From Acetobacter aceti NBRC 14818 (GTDB taxonomy: Bacteria > Pseudomonadota > Alphaproteobacteria > Acetobacterales > Acetobacteraceae): a DNA stretch of 64,000 nucleotides. Positions 25,029 to 35,131 of this stretch are shown here, in pieces. The translations under genes were made by a program, and so were the position numbers. Numbering within the stretch: the first letter of the stretch is position 1; each line of letters starts with the position of its first letter. Location: positions 1,116,001-1,180,000 of the forward strand of contig NZ_AP023410.1 of assembly GCF_000193495.2 (NCBI RefSeq). The letters are read 5' to 3'. The notes under the pieces were generated by a model, which was not told the origin of the DNA, ran no database searches, and saw only the letters and a list, made by a program, of their open reading frames with translations.

Positions 25029-26216
25029 TCAGCGGTTGAAAGCGTTACGCAGCGCGTCGACGAGATCCGTGCGCTCCCACGGGAACGTGTCACGGGCTTC
25101 GTCAGGCGTACGACCGAAGTGACCGTAAGCGGACGTCTCGGTGTAGATCGGACGGTTCAGACGCAGGTGCTGACGGATGCCGCGCGGGGAAAGGTTCATG
25201 ACCTCGCGCAGAACCTTCACCAGCTTGGCCTCGTCGATGTCCTTGCCTGTGCCGTCGAAGTCGACATAGACGGAAAGCGGATGCGACACGCCGATGGCGT
25301 AGGACAACTGAAGCGTGCAACGGTCAGCAAGACCAGCAGCGACAACGTTCTTCGCCAGATAGCGGGCGGCGTAGGCTGCGGAGCGGTCAACCTTTGTCGG
25401 ATCCTTGCCGGAGAACGCGCCACCGCCGTGAGGAGCCGCACCGCCGTATGTGTCGACGATGATCTTGCGGCCTGTCAGACCGGCGTCGCCGTCCGGACCA
25501 CCGATCACGAAGATGCCGGTCGGGTTGACGTAGAATTCCTTGTCGGCAGGCATCCAGCCTTCCGGCAGCACGTCCTTGACGATGTTGTGCAGCTCATTGC
25601 GGATGACGTTCTGGTCCACGCCTTCGTCATGCTGCGTCGAGATCACGACAGATGTCGCTTCGACCGGCTTGCCGTTGAGGTAGCGCAGGGTCACCTGGCT
25701 CTTGGCGTCCGGCTGCAAGCCCTTCGCACGCGGATCACCAGCGCGACGCAGGTCACGCATCGTCTTGAGGATCTTGTGGGAGTAGTACAGCGGCGCCGGC
25801 ATGAGCGTCTCGGTCTCGTTGGTCGCGAAGCCGAACATGATGCCCTGATCGCCAGCACCCTCGTCCTTCTCGCCTGCGCTATCGACGCCAACAGCGATGT
25901 CAGCGGACTGCGCGTGCAGGTAGTTGCTGATTTCAGCATTCTTCCAGGAGAAGCCTGCCTGATCGTAACCGATGTCACGGATCGCTTCACGGGCGGCTTC
26001 GATCAGACCTTCCGATGTGATGGAAGACGGACCGCGGACTTCACCGGCAAGAATGACGCGGTTGGTTGTCACCAGCGTCTCACAGGCAACACGTGCTTCC
26101 GGGTCTGCCGTCAGATAAGCATCCAGAACCGTATCGCTGATCCGGTCCGCCACTTTGTCGGGATGGCCTTCGGACACCGATTCCGAGGTAAACAGGAAGT
26201 CGCCTTGCTTGAGCAT
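25029..26216 (-). CDS. metK: S-adenosylmethionine synthase
   Basis: Makes SAM from methionine and ATP. Motifs in order: [20 protein letters not shown] near residue 10, the EVRG strand, [13 protein letters not shown] near 120-132, [31 protein letters not shown], and [19 protein letters not shown] near 275. About 395 residues from ATG 26216 ([13 protein letters not shown]), the family's usual start; the frame stays open 33 codons upstream but those residues are not family-like. A 16-bp inverted repeat lies 33 bases upstream of the start. trmB follows. Confidence 0.97.
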   Translation of the reverse strand: MLKQGDFLFTSESVSEGHPDKVADRISDTVLDAYLTADPEARVACETLVTTNRVILAGEVRGPSSITSEGLIEAAREAIRDIGYDQAGFSWKNAEISNYLHAQSADIAVGVDSAGEKDEGAGDQGIMFGFATNETETLMPAPLYYSHKILKTMRDLRRAGDPRAKGLQPDAKSQVTLRYLNGKPVEATSVVISTQHDEGVDQNVIRNELHNIVKDVLPEGWMPADKEFYVNPTGIFVIGGPDGDAGLTGRKIIVDTYGGAAPHGGGAFSGKDPTKVDRSAAYAARYLAKNVVAAGLADRCTLQLSYAIGVSHPLSVYVDFDGTGKDIDEAKLVKVLREVMNLSPRGIRQHLRLNRPIYTETSAYGHFGRTPDEARDTFPWERTDLVDALRNAFNR

Positions 26217-26248
26217 GATTGTGCCAACTGCCTCGCTATTAGTGAGAA

Positions 26249-26264
26249 TTCGCGATCTCGCGAA
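26249..26264. promoter_or_regulatory. Inverted repeat upstream of metK, possible operator
   Basis: TTCGCGA-TC-TCGCGAA, exact 7-bp arms with a two-base spacer, 33 bp before the metK ATG in the metK-dapB gap. The size and symmetry suit a dimeric repressor. The regulator is unknown. Confidence 0.45.
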
Positions 26265-26363
26265 GATCTCGGTATGAGAGTTCTGTCGTTTGGCGGATGA
26301 CGGCGGCGGGGTCAAGCTGCAAGGCTTTCCCGGTTGCGCTGCAAGAAATCCGTTCTGACAACC

Positions 26364-27170
26364 TCAGGAGAGGCCGAGAACGTCTTCCATATTGTAAAGT
26401 CCCGCTATTTTGCCGCTGACCCACTCGGCGGCCTGCACTGCGCCATCTGCAAAAACCCGTCGGTCAAAGGCACGATGACCAAGGGTGATCTGTTCGGTGG
26501 CGGATGTGAACAGAAGCTCGTGCTCTCCCACGATCTGTCCTCCGCGCAATGCAGCAAATCCGATTTCACCCGTCTTGCGTGCGCCACAGTGTCCTTCCCG
26601 CGCCGGCGCACGCACGTCGGAAAGCTTCACGCCACGCCCCTGCGCCACAGCTTCACCAATGGCCAGCGCTGTCCCGGATGGCGCGTCCACCTTCTGCCGA
26701 TGATGCATCTCGACAATTTCCGCATCAAAACGCTCAGCCGACAGAGCCATGCCCATTTCACGCGCCAGCCGGAGCACCAGCGTGACGCCAGCAGAGAAAT
26801 TCGCAGCCTGCACAACGCCGATTGTCTGCGCGGCCTCATCCACTGCGCGCTGATCCTTCTCCGACAGTCCGGTCGTGCCAAGCACCCAGGGCACACCAGC
26901 ATCCTTCAGAGCCGCAGCATGATCAATCACGGACGACACATGCGTGAAATCGATGACAACATCAGAGATGTCCGCAAGCTGACGCATATCCGCACAGAGC
27001 GTGATCGAACCGTCCCGGGTCAGTTCAGCCATGCTGAACGATGTGGCACCCGGATCACGGCATGTGCCGCCGGCAACGACACAACCTGCGTCGAGCGCGC
27101 TTTTCACCAGCCCCTGCCCCATCCGTCCTGAAAGTCCTGCAATTCCGACGCGCAAGGGAGAGGAAGTCAT
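26364..27170 (-). CDS. dapB: 4-hydroxy-tetrahydrodipicolinate reductase
   Basis: Lysine and meso-diaminopimelate synthesis, supplying the residue added by MurE. About 268 residues: NAD(P)-binding VGIAGLSGRMGQGLVK at the N-terminus, VVIDFTHVSSVIDH, VLGTTGLSEKDQ, and the catalytic EMHHRQKVDAPSGTALAIGE near residues 150-168. ATG at 27170 is preferred over an in-frame GTG six bases upstream. It is on the same strand as metK, 147 bp ahead of it. Confidence 0.96.
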   Translation of the reverse strand: MTSSPLRVGIAGLSGRMGQGLVKSALDAGCVVAGGTCRDPGATSFSMAELTRDGSITLCADMRQLADISDVVIDFTHVSSVIDHAAALKDAGVPWVLGTTGLSEKDQRAVDEAAQTIGVVQAANFSAGVTLVLRLAREMGMALSAERFDAEIVEMHHRQKVDAPSGTALAIGEAVAQGRGVKLSDVRAPAREGHCGARKTGEIGFAALRGGQIVGEHELLFTSATEQITLGHRAFDRRVFADGAVQAAEWVSGKIAGLYNMEDVLGLS

Positions 27171-27309
27171 CACCACACCATACTTCTAAGTTATTGCCTG
27201 TCGTGACACGCCAGCATTATCTGCAAGGTCACGGCCAGCTGTTTCCGGTGTTTTTCCTACGCCGTTTGCCCCCCTAACTCAACAATCCCGCCTTTGACTG
27301 CCAGCAGGG

Positions 27310-28677
27310 CTAGAGATAGGGCGAAAACAGCCGCATCGCCGCATCCCGCAGTTTGACCGGGAGAATGCGCTCATCAAGATCATGGTGTGTCAGCCGTCCA
27401 CGCCGGTGACTGCATATGAAATCGTCGATCTTCTCCGCAAAACCGGCCTGATAGCTCTCCACATTGATCTCGAAATTGAGCCGCAGGCTTCTGGTATCGA
27501 AATTGGAGCTTCCGACAAAAGCCCATTCCCGATCGACCACCATCAGTTTGGCGTGGTTGAAAGGCGGTCCGCTGAGCCAGACACGACATCCGGCGTCCAG
27601 CATCGGATGGATATCGGCCCGGCACGCCCAGTCCATGATGCGATGATTACTCTGCCGGGGAACGATAATCTCGACCTGCACCCCTCGCAACGCGGCCAGA
27701 GCCAGTTCGGACTGGAGGCGCGTGCCGGGAAGAAAATAGGGGGTCATCAGCCTCACACTGTGACGCGCCAGAGTAATAGCCTGCAAAGCCGTATACTCGA
27801 TCTTTTCAAGATCCGTGTCCGGTCCGGCCGTCACTACCCGCAGCAGTTCGGTCCCCTCTTCCGTGAGCGGCGGGAACCATGTCCTTCCAGCCAGCTCCTC
27901 GCCACAGGTAAACGACCAGTCCCAGGCAAAAGCCTCGGCCAGTTGTCTGACCACCGGCCCTCGTACACGGAAATGCATGTCACCGACACGTTTTGCGATG
28001 TCGGTCGCACCACAATTCTCATCACCGATATTCAGGCCACCGAGAAAGCCTGTTGCCCCGTCAGTCACCAGAATTTTGCGATGATTACGAAGGTTGATGA
28101 ACGGCATGCGCCACGGGAGAACGGAATGGAGAAACCGCTCGCAGGGCACGCCTGCCTCCTGCAACGCCTTTGCCGCAGGACATAAGAAATATCCCGCGCC
28201 GATACCGTCGAGCAGGACGCGCACTGCCACACCGCGTCGATGAGCCTCAATCAGGGCTGATACAAATATTTTTCCGATCCGGTCGTACCTGAAAATATAG
28301 GACGACAGCATGATGCTGGACTCAGCCTGACGAATCGCCTCCAGCATGACCGGGTAGGCATTGTCGCCATCGATCAGGATATCAAGCTGATTGCCCCCGA
28401 GCAACGGACGACCGGTGATCCGTCCAACCATCCGTGAGAGCAGTCGGAATGATCCTGTGTCTCCCCTGCTCCACCTGACTACCGGATCGGCCCCGCTTTC
28501 CTGTGGATTGCGGGCCTGCACAAGTTTACGCGCCAGACGGTGAACACGGTTGATGCCGAAAAAGAGATAAAGACAAACCCCGAAAAACGGCACAACCAGC
28601 ACCGTTCCAATCCATCCGATCGCCGCAGACGTATCCCGTTTTGTCAGGAGAATATGCCCGGCGGCTATCATGGCCAC
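27310..28677 (-). CDS. cls: Cardiolipin synthase
   Basis: Joins phosphatidylglycerol molecules to cardiolipin in the inner membrane. Two phospholipase D motifs are present: NHRKILVTDGATGFLGGLN near residue 206 and FNHAKLMVVDREWAFVGSSNFD near 381, each with HxK and the following D. The N-terminus is hydrophobic (IGWIGTVLVVPFFGVCLYLFFG). The start is doubtful: this GTG gives a shortened first membrane segment, while the frame runs upstream through LTLDGLLISHCAVAM with no ATG/GTG/TTG but with AAGGAAG upstream of an ATT codon. The true start may be non-standard. Confidence 0.92.
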   Translation of the reverse strand: MAMIAAGHILLTKRDTSAAIGWIGTVLVVPFFGVCLYLFFGINRVHRLARKLVQARNPQESGADPVVRWSRGDTGSFRLLSRMVGRITGRPLLGGNQLDILIDGDNAYPVMLEAIRQAESSIMLSSYIFRYDRIGKIFVSALIEAHRRGVAVRVLLDGIGAGYFLCPAAKALQEAGVPCERFLHSVLPWRMPFINLRNHRKILVTDGATGFLGGLNIGDENCGATDIAKRVGDMHFRVRGPVVRQLAEAFAWDWSFTCGEELAGRTWFPPLTEEGTELLRVVTAGPDTDLEKIEYTALQAITLARHSVRLMTPYFLPGTRLQSELALAALRGVQVEIIVPRQSNHRIMDWACRADIHPMLDAGCRVWLSGPPFNHAKLMVVDREWAFVGSSNFDTRSLRLNFEINVESYQAGFAEKIDDFICSHRRGRLTHHDLDERILPVKLRDAAMRLFSPYL

Positions 28678-28795
28678 CGCACAGTGACTGATCAGCAGGC
28701 CATCCAGCGTGAGGGTTGTAGCGTTTGGCAGAATTCTCTCTTCCTTTCACCTCTGTTTAAGGAAATTCTTACCTTACCGGGAGACAACCGGGAGA

Positions 28796-29191
28796 ATGCA
28801 AACGCACCAACATTCCCTCATATCCCGGCAGCCGGAACGTGGCCGCACTGCCTGGCGGAATGGCGTGCAGGCTGAAACCATCGCCGAGCAGGCGCTTCTC
28901 TCGCATGGATGGCAGATTCTCCTGCGCCGCGCCCGTACACCGGCTGGTGAAATCGATCTCGTCGCACTCAAAAACGGACAACTGAGCTTTATCGAAGTCA
29001 AGAAGCGGACAACATATGCCCGCGCGGCAGAAGCAATCAGTGAACGGCAACGCCACCGGATCATGAAGGCAGCCGAATGTCTTCTCGCCACCCATCCTGA
29101 ATGGATTTATGACACGGTCGTATTCGATGTCATTCTTGTAGATGAAACTGGTGTTCCCAGAAGAATCCGGAATGCTTTCTGGCAAAGCTGA
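28796..29191 (+). CDS. YraN family (UPF0102) endonuclease-like protein
   Basis: A 131-residue protein with the Holliday-junction-resolvase-like nuclease fold. Conserved parts: GVQAETIAEQALLSHGWQIL, then RRARTPAGEIDLVALKNGQLSFIEVKKR with the acidic D and E-x-K triad, then ISERQRHRIMKAAECLL. ATG at 28796 with GGGAG upstream is chosen; the frame stays open 29 codons earlier without family likeness. Function in DNA repair or recombination is presumed, not shown. Divergent from cls. Confidence 0.9.
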   Translation: MQTHQHSLISRQPERGRTAWRNGVQAETIAEQALLSHGWQILLRRARTPAGEIDLVALKNGQLSFIEVKKRTTYARAAEAISERQRHRIMKAAECLLATHPEWIYDTVVFDVILVDETGVPRRIRNAFWQS

Positions 29192-29250
29192 CGTATCAGA
29201 AAGACAAGGGCACCCGGGAAAGAAACTGAGGGACTAACCCTGATAAACAA

Positions 29251-29279
29251 AAAGCCATCCGACACTGTCAGATGGCTTT
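29251..29279. terminator. Bidirectional intrinsic terminator
   Basis: AAAGCCATC / GATGGCTTT, a perfect 9-bp stem between yraN and the convergent small exported protein gene. On the minus strand it is followed by TTGTTT and continues the T run, so it best serves the minus-strand gene. Confidence 0.8.
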
Positions 29280-29303
29280 CCACTTCATAGCACTGAGAAA
29301 ACG

Positions 29304-29636
29304 TCAGGTACGATTGCGCACATGGGCAGAATGAGACGCTTTCTTCGCGACATGGAATGACACCAGGTGAATCATGGGATGAGTGGACTGCGCACGGGAG
29401 GCCAGAACAGTGCGCCCCCGCGAAGCAGCGGCAACTGAATGACGTGCCACAGCATGATGCACGACCGGATGATAAACAGGCACAGCCGTCAAGGACTCGA
29501 GGGTCAGCTTGCTGGCTTCATAATCGGAAATGACGCGCTCGGCGTGAGCCGATTTGACGTGAGTGACAGCAACAACCGCAGAAACACCTGCCGTGATAAT
29601 CGTCAGCTTCCGCAGTATCGTCCTGATCATTTTCAT
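29304..29636 (-). CDS. Small exported histidine-rich protein, unknown
   Basis: I do not recognise the family. About 110 residues starting MKMIRTILRKLTIITAG, a basic then hydrophobic signal peptide with likely cleavage after SAHAE. The mature part is about 80 residues, rich in His, Ala, Val and Ser (for example VYHPVVHHAVARHSV), with no cysteine. The frame is open 12 codons further upstream. The composition recalls the histidine/threonine tail of FtsL in this window. Followed by a good terminator; single gene. Confidence 0.6.
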   Translation of the reverse strand: MKMIRTILRKLTIITAGVSAVVAVTHVKSAHAERVISDYEASKLTLESLTAVPVYHPVVHHAVARHSVAAASRGRTVLASRAQSTHPMIHLVSFHVAKKASHSAHVRNRT

Positions 29637-29793
29637 CCCCGGATTTCGTTTCTCCACACGAGTATACGTCATTGCGTGACGCTCACAACCCGCTGATTGT
29701 GCCTAAAGGGAGTAAATTACTATTTCATTTCTATCGTTCGTCAGATGGGGGAACGATATATACTGGCCTGAAAGAACAAATCAAAAACAGAAA

Positions 29794-29825
29794 CCTGCAA
29801 TATCGTGGCAAACCGATATTGCAGG
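29794..29825 (-). terminator. Terminator of the purine-bolA-grxD operon
   Basis: Perfect 12-bp stem CCTGCAATATCG / CGATATTGCAGG with an eight-base loop, ten bases past the grxD stop. The minus-strand tail reads TTTCTGTTTTTG. Confidence 0.88.
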
Positions 29826-29834
29826 CGGGAAACC

Positions 29835-30170
29835 TTACGCAGCAGCAGAGGCGATTCCCTTTTCCTTAAGCAGTGTCTGCAGCTCGCCGGACTGGGCCAT
29901 TTCCATCACGATATCGCAGCCGCCGACGAACTCGCCCTTGACGTAAAGCTGCGGAATGGTGGGCCAGTCAGAGAAGATCTTGATGCCTTCGCGCATTTCA
30001 GGATCAGCCAGAACGTTCTCGGCCTTGAAAGGCACGCCGAGGTGGTTCAGCACCTGAACGACACGGGCGGAGAACCCGCACTGCGGGAAATCCGGTGTGC
30101 CCTTCATGAACAGCATGACGGGGTTTTCTTCAACAAGCGCCTGAATGCGCTGACCAACAGGTGTGGACAT
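29835..30170 (-). CDS. grxD: Monothiol glutaredoxin, Grx4 family
   Basis: A 111-residue monothiol glutaredoxin. The active site is [10 protein letters not shown] (CGFS), with [12 protein letters not shown] before it and [24 protein letters not shown] after it. CGFS glutaredoxins bind an Fe-S cluster with glutathione and act with BolA proteins in iron-sulphur trafficking and iron sensing. The bolA gene lies 77 bp upstream on the same strand, the usual partnership. Last gene of the operon. Confidence 0.96.
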   Translation of the reverse strand: MSTPVGQRIQALVEENPVMLFMKGTPDFPQCGFSARVVQVLNHLGVPFKAENVLADPEMREGIKIFSDWPTIPQLYVKGEFVGGCDIVMEMAQSGELQTLLKEKGIASAAA

Positions 30171-30247
30171 CTCTGCTTACTCCAGTTTCCGGGCAGACCC
30201 GCATCAACTGAGGAGTCTGCCCGGTTTTATTCAGAAAATCGGGGACA

Positions 30248-30478
30248 TCAGGGGGCTGACGTCTTGAGCGCAAGCGCGTGCAACGTTCCGCCCATGTGCC
30301 CTTCGAGCGCATTATAGACCAGCTTGTGCTGTTTCACCCGCGGCAATCCACGAAAGGCTTCACTGACGACAGTGCAGGCGTAATGATCGCCGTCGCCCGC
30401 CAGATCGTCGATGCTCACTTTTGCGTCAGGAAACGCCTTGAGGATGTAGGCCTCGATATCTGCCGCACTCATGGCCAT
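30248..30478 (-). CDS. BolA family protein
   Basis: A 76-residue BolA/IbaG-type protein. It shows IEAYILKAFPDAKVSIDDLAGDGDHYACTV followed by GLPRVKQHKLVYNALEGHMGGTLHALAL, with the conserved histidine near the C-terminus used for Fe-S binding with Grx. Three ATG codons lie close together; AAAGGAG is seven bases before the one at 30478, so I choose it. Paired with the CGFS glutaredoxin downstream. Preceded by purL, 45 bp away, probably in the same transcript. Confidence 0.93.
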   Translation of the reverse strand: MAMSAADIEAYILKAFPDAKVSIDDLAGDGDHYACTVVSEAFRGLPRVKQHKLVYNALEGHMGGTLHALALKTSAP

Positions 30479-30523
30479 GACCATTCTCCTTTGATAACCG
30501 ATGAATCCGGTCCGAAACGTCGC

Positions 30524-32734
30524 TCAGCGATCCATCAGGGCGGGGAAGAACGCAGCATGGGCCACATTCATACGCGCCGCAGACACTCGCGCCCCACTTG
30601 GAAGAACCAGACAGTCACCACCGATGGCTGCTGCCACCCGCGCGGGAACACCTGCTTTCTCCGCCGCAGCGAGGAACGCCTTGCCGTCACCTTCGACCGC
30701 AACCAGATAGCGCCCCTGATCCTCACCGAACCAGAACGCTTCCGGACGCATGCCCGACTGCGGCGGCTCAAGCGTGCAGCCATTGCCGGTCGCCATGACC
30801 ATCTCGGCGGCTGCGATCAGAATGCCACCGTCAGAGACGTCATGGCAGGCTTTCACCGCACCGGACGTGATCTGTTCACGCACGAAGTCGCCATTGCGAC
30901 GTTCTGCGGCCAGATCCACATCCGGCGCATCACCCGTTTCGCGTCCAAGGATTTCCCGCAGCCAGAGCGACTGGCCGAGGTGGCCTTTCGTCTCGCCCAC
31001 GAGGATCAGCGTGCCGTTCTCAGGCATACCGAGCCCGACATTCTTCGTGACATCATCCAGCACACCCAGACCACCGAGAGCCGGGGTCGGCAGGATGGCT
31101 GAGGTCGTGCCATCCGGATTGCGGGTCTCGTTATAAAGCGAGACGTTGCCGCTCACGATCGGGAAGTCGAGCGCACGGCAGGCTTCGCCGATGCCTTCGA
31201 TGGCACCGACGAACTGCGCCATGATCTCGGGCTTCTCGGGATTACCGAAGTTCAGGTTGTCCGTCACGGCGAGTGGACGGGCGCCTGTCGCCGTGATGTT
31301 GCGCCATGCCTCGGCAACCGCCTGCGCCCCACCCTTCTTCGGGTTGGCGCGGCAATAGCGCGGTGTGCAATCCGTGGTCAGCGCCAGACCAATGGATGTG
31401 TCCTCGACCTTGACGATGGCCGCATCCGCGCCACCCGGACGACGCACGGTCTGTCCACCGACTGTGCTGTCATACTGGTTCCAGATCCATGCGCGCGAGG
31501 CGATATCCGGACAGCCGACCAGACGGATAAGCGTCTGCTCCAGACCGAGCGGATCATGGATGTCACCAACAGGCTCCGGCGCGGGCAGAGGTACGGTCGG
31601 ACGATCGTAGATCGGAGCCTGCTCCGCCAGCGGGTCCAGCGGAATATCGGCTTCGACCTGCCCCTTGTGGCGCACGACGATGTTGCCGGTGTCGGTCAGA
31701 TGACCGATGACCGCGAAATCCAGTTCCCACTTCTCGAAGATCGCACGCGCGACCTCGGTGCGTTCCGGCTTGATGACGATGAGCATGCGCTCCTGACTCT
31801 CGGAGAGCATCATCTCATAAGCCGTCATGTTCGGCTCACGCTGCGGAACAGCATCAAGATCAAGGTCGATGCCGACACCGCCCTTGCCCGCCATTTCGAC
31901 GGACGAGGAGGTCAGACCGGCAGCGCCCATATCCTGAATGGCGACAATCGCATCGGTCGCCATCAGCTCAAGGCACGCCTCGATCAGCAGCTTCTCGACG
32001 AACGGATCGCCGACCTGCACGGTTGGGCGCTTGGCCAGCGCGTTCTCGTCGAACTCGGCGGAAGACATGGTTGCGCCATGGATACCGTCGCGGCCCGTCT
32101 TGGAGCCGACATACACAACCGGATTACCGATACCCGCAGCAGCCGACAGAAAGATCTTGTCCTGACGGGCAACGCCGACCGTCATGGCGTTGACCAGCGG
32201 ATTGCCGTCATAGGCCGGGTGGAAGTTTACTTCCCCGCCGACCGTCGGCACGCCGACGCAGTTGCCGTAACCGCCGATGCCACGCACCACACCATCCACG
32301 ATCTGACGTGTGCGGGGTGTTTCCGGCGAACCGAAGCGCAGGGCGTTCAGGTTGGCGACAGGACGCGCACCCATGGTGAACACGTCACGCAGGATGCCGC
32401 CGACGCCCGTCGCTGCGCCCTGATAGGGCTCGATGAAGGACGGATGGTTGTGGCTCTCCATCTTGAAGATGGCGGCCAGTCCCTGCCCGATATCGACCAC
32501 ACCGGCGTTCTCGCCCGGACCGTGGATGACCCACGGCGCCGTGGTCGGCAGGGTGCGCAGCCACTTGCGGGATGACTTGTAGGAACAGTGCTCGGACCAC
32601 ATGACCGAAAACACGCCCAGCTCCGTCAGGCTCGGCGTGCGACCCATGATGGCGAGGACGCGATCATATTCCTCGGCGGAGAGGCCGAATTCGCGGGCCA
32701 GATCGGCGTTGACCGCTTTCTGCTTGCTGCTCAT
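30524..32734 (-). CDS. purL: Phosphoribosylformylglycinamidine synthase subunit PurL
   Basis: Small-type PurL of 736 residues, the synthetase subunit that makes FGAM with PurQ and PurS. Motifs: [14 protein letters not shown] near residue 45, [71 protein letters not shown], and the C-terminal [17 protein letters not shown]. Its start overlaps the purQ stop (ATGA). As in other alphaproteobacteria, PurS and PurQ are separate proteins here, not fused as in E. coli. Confidence 0.97.
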   Translation of the reverse strand: MSSKQKAVNADLAREFGLSAEEYDRVLAIMGRTPSLTELGVFSVMWSEHCSYKSSRKWLRTLPTTAPWVIHGPGENAGVVDIGQGLAAIFKMESHNHPSFIEPYQGAATGVGGILRDVFTMGARPVANLNALRFGSPETPRTRQIVDGVVRGIGGYGNCVGVPTVGGEVNFHPAYDGNPLVNAMTVGVARQDKIFLSAAAGIGNPVVYVGSKTGRDGIHGATMSSAEFDENALAKRPTVQVGDPFVEKLLIEACLELMATDAIVAIQDMGAAGLTSSSVEMAGKGGVGIDLDLDAVPQREPNMTAYEMMLSESQERMLIVIKPERTEVARAIFEKWELDFAVIGHLTDTGNIVVRHKGQVEADIPLDPLAEQAPIYDRPTVPLPAPEPVGDIHDPLGLEQTLIRLVGCPDIASRAWIWNQYDSTVGGQTVRRPGGADAAIVKVEDTSIGLALTTDCTPRYCRANPKKGGAQAVAEAWRNITATGARPLAVTDNLNFGNPEKPEIMAQFVGAIEGIGEACRALDFPIVSGNVSLYNETRNPDGTTSAILPTPALGGLGVLDDVTKNVGLGMPENGTLILVGETKGHLGQSLWLREILGRETGDAPDVDLAAERRNGDFVREQITSGAVKACHDVSDGGILIAAAEMVMATGNGCTLEPPQSGMRPEAFWFGEDQGRYLVAVEGDGKAFLAAAEKAGVPARVAAAIGGDCLVLPSGARVSAARMNVAHAAFFPALMDR

Positions 32735-33432
32735 CGGACCAGAGCCTCCACCAGACTTTCGAACAGGGGCTTGCCGTCTTCACCGCCCATCAGCGGATCA
32801 ACGAGGTCTTCCGGATGCGGCATCATGCCGCAGATGCGGGAGTTGGCGCTCAGGATACCGGCGATAGCGTCGAGGCTGCCATTCGGATTGCTGTCGCGGT
32901 CAGCCGCGTCAACCTTGCCGTTCGGCGCAGAGTAGCGAAACGCCACGCGGTTCTCGCCATGAAGCGTCTTCAGCGTCTCGGCGTCCGCGACATAGTTACC
33001 GTCACCGTGGGCGAGCGGCGTACGGAACACATCGCCCTTCTTCCAGCGGCGCGTGAACGGTGTCTCGGCGTTCTCGACACGAAGATGGCAGTCCTGCGAC
33101 AGAAAGCGCAGACCAGCATTCCGCAGCAGCGCACCCGGCAGCAGGCCGGTTTCCGTCAGGATCTGGAAGCCGTTACAAACGCCGAGGATGTGGCCACCCT
33201 TTTCGGCGAATGCGCGGATTTCCCGCATGATCGGGGAGTGCGCAGCCATTGCGCCACAGCGAAGGTAATCGCCATAGCTGAAGCCGCCGGGCAGCACGAC
33301 GAGATCAAGCTCGGGAAGCTCGGTGTCCCTGTGCCAGAGGATTTTCGGAGCGTGACCGGTAACCGCCTTCAGGGCGATCGCCATGTCGCGCTCCCGGTTG
33401 GTCCCCGGAAAAACGACGATACCGGCTTTCAT
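32731..33432 (-). CDS. purQ: Phosphoribosylformylglycinamidine synthase subunit PurQ
   Basis: Glutaminase subunit of FGAM synthase, 233 residues. Class I glutamine amidotransferase features: [15 protein letters not shown] at the N-terminus, [20 protein letters not shown], the catalytic cysteine in [14 protein letters not shown], and the His/Glu pair in [10 protein letters not shown]. It supplies ammonia to PurL, encoded directly downstream with a four-base overlap. The upstream neighbour is the Rap1a-like gene, also overlapping by four bases. Confidence 0.97.
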   Translation of the reverse strand: MKAGIVVFPGTNRERDMAIALKAVTGHAPKILWHRDTELPELDLVVLPGGFSYGDYLRCGAMAAHSPIMREIRAFAEKGGHILGVCNGFQILTETGLLPGALLRNAGLRFLSQDCHLRVENAETPFTRRWKKGDVFRTPLAHGDGNYVADAETLKTLHGENRVAFRYSAPNGKVDAADRDSNPNGSLDAIAGILSANSRICGMMPHPEDLVDPLMGGEDGKPLFESLVEALVR

Positions 33433-33833
33433 TTCTTCTGTTCCGCGGGCTTGGAGGAAGCAGCACAGGGGTAGGAATCATGCAGGGCCATGAACACGCC
33501 CTCACCCACCGGTTTCTGCAGCACGTCCTTGTGCGCCTTCAGCCAGGTGATGACATTGTTGCGCATGGCCGCGCTTGTTTCCGTGGCGGGAATGCAGAAA
33601 CCGGCAGGGGCGTTCGGATCGCCTTCATTGCGATCATTGATCTTTGACAGCGTTCCGGCGTCGGCCAGTCCGGAAATATAGGCGTCACATACGGACGCGC
33701 CGGCAGGACGAGTGCAGATACGGTCGAAATTACCAGCCGTCATCGGCGAGACGCGCTGCGCCATGGCTGCATCGGCAACAAACAGGCCGGACGCAAGGAG
33801 AAGAGCGGTCGAGAAAACGGAAAAACGGCTCAT
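33429..33833 (-). CDS. Rap1a/Tai-like exported protein inside the purine operon
   Basis: A 134-residue exported protein with a signal peptide ([19 protein letters not shown], cleavage near AQR). The mature part resembles the Rap1a/Tai immunity domain: a cysteine pair in [20 protein letters not shown], then [26 protein letters not shown] and [11 protein letters not shown], four cysteines in all, consistent with two disulphides. Rap1a proteins neutralise type VI amidase toxins, but many relatives are standalone periplasmic proteins of unknown role. Four-base ATGA overlaps on both sides couple it to purS and purQ. Confidence 0.75.
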   Translation of the reverse strand: MSRFSVFSTALLLASGLFVADAAMAQRVSPMTAGNFDRICTRPAGASVCDAYISGLADAGTLSKINDRNEGDPNAPAGFCIPATETSAAMRNNVITWLKAHKDVLQKPVGEGVFMALHDSYPCAASSKPAEQKK

Positions 33834-34072
33834 TTCACCACCTCCACAGCAAAGTCTTCGATCACTTCATTGGCGAGAAGCTGCTTCGCCATCTCTGTGG
33901 CGCGCGCCTCAACCTTTGCTGCGTCCGAGCCTTCAACATCTAGCTCGATCACCTTGCCGACCCGGACTTCTTTCACTTCCGGAAATTCCAGCACATGAAG
34001 GGCGTGGCCAATGGCCTTCCCCTGCGGGTCAAGCACACCCTCTTTCAGAGAAACAGTCACGCGAACCTTCAT
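33830..34072 (-). CDS. purS: Phosphoribosylformylglycinamidine synthase subunit PurS
   Basis: The 80-residue accessory subunit that bridges PurQ and PurL. Family marks: MKVRVTVSLKEGVLDPQGKAI at the start, LEFPEVKEVRVGKVIELDVEG in the middle, and QLLANEVIEDFAVEVV at the end. The start at 34072 is set by GGAGGG just upstream and by homology; the frame is open for 81 more codons upstream but that part overlaps purC. It follows purC by 55 bp. Confidence 0.95.
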   Translation of the reverse strand: MKVRVTVSLKEGVLDPQGKAIGHALHVLEFPEVKEVRVGKVIELDVEGSDAAKVEARATEMAKQLLANEVIEDFAVEVVK

Positions 34073-34127
34073 ACCGCCCTCCGGCCTTCTGGCCTTAACT
34101 CTTTCAAACACACCCTTAACGGCGTGC

Positions 34128-34892
34128 TTACTGCATTGTTTCAGAACCTTTGAGATCGCCGTTTCCGGCCTCGGGCAGAATGCCGAGACGACGGGCGACC
34201 TCCTGATAAGCTTCCTCGACCTGACCCATATCCCGACGGAAACGGTCCTTGTCGAGCTTCTCGTTTGTCTTGGCGTCCCACAGGCGGCAGTTATCCGGAG
34301 AAATCTCATCCGCAAGGATGATGCGCATCTCCTCGCCTTCCCAGAGACGACCGAACTCCAGCTTGAAATCGACCAGCGAAATCCCGACGCCGGCGAACAG
34401 GCCCATCAGGAAATCATTCACACGTAGCGACATGGCGACCATGTCATCCAGATCGTGCGGACCGGCCCAGCCAAACGCCGTGATGTGCTCTTCAGCCACC
34501 ATTGGGTCACCCAGAGCATCGTTCTTGTAATAATACTCGACGATCGAACGCGGCAGACGGGTGCCTTCCGGAATCCCCAGACGCTTGGCGATGCTGCCGG
34601 CTGCGATATTCCGGATCACGATCTCCAGTGGAATGATTTCCACCTCACGGATCAACTGCTCCCGCATGTTGATGCGACGGATGAAGTGCGTCGGGATGCC
34701 AATTTCCTGCAACCGCAGCATGATGTACTCGCTGATGCGGTTGTTCAGGACACCCTTGCCGGTGATGATGCCATGTTTCGCGCCATTCCCTGCCGTGGCG
34801 TCGTCCTTGAAATACTGCACGAGGGTTCCGGGTTCCGGCCCTTCAAACAGGATCTTGGCTTTACCTTCATACAGCTGGCGGCGGCGGGCCAT
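34128..34892 (-). CDS. purC: SAICAR synthase
   Basis: Phosphoribosylaminoimidazole-succinocarboxamide synthase, 254 residues. N-terminal [82 protein letters not shown]; and [10 protein letters not shown]. This is the first gene of the purC-purS-(Rap1a-like)-purQ-purL-bolA-grxD chain on the minus strand, so the operon promoter should lie in the 239-bp gap between 34893 and 35131, which otherwise shows no feature I can support. Confidence 0.97.
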   Translation of the reverse strand: MARRRQLYEGKAKILFEGPEPGTLVQYFKDDATAGNGAKHGIITGKGVLNNRISEYIMLRLQEIGIPTHFIRRINMREQLIREVEIIPLEIVIRNIAAGSIAKRLGIPEGTRLPRSIVEYYYKNDALGDPMVAEEHITAFGWAGPHDLDDMVAMSLRVNDFLMGLFAGVGISLVDFKLEFGRLWEGEEMRIILADEISPDNCRLWDAKTNEKLDKDRFRRDMGQVEEAYQEVARRLGILPEAGNGDLKGSETMQ

Positions 34893-35131
34893 GGTCGTTC
34901 TTGCTCACTCTCGGCTTGCGGGAAGACTGAAACAGACCCACCCGCAGTTTTCCGGCCCAACACAGGCCTCCTGCGGCTGCCTCTTAGCAGCCTTCGAAGC
35001 GAGATGATACTGCCGGGTTGGAGAAACGCACCCGGACGCTGCCGCACGGAAAGAACTCTCGGGAATTAAACATGCACATTAGATGCATATTATTTTAGCC
35101 GAAAAAATGGTGAAAAACGCGCAAAACAGGC

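Noticed and set aside
26217-26363. Possible SAM riboswitch in the metK leader
   Set aside because: I could not match the sequence to SAM-II, SAM-V or SAM/SAH consensus by eye. A covariance search is needed before any claim.
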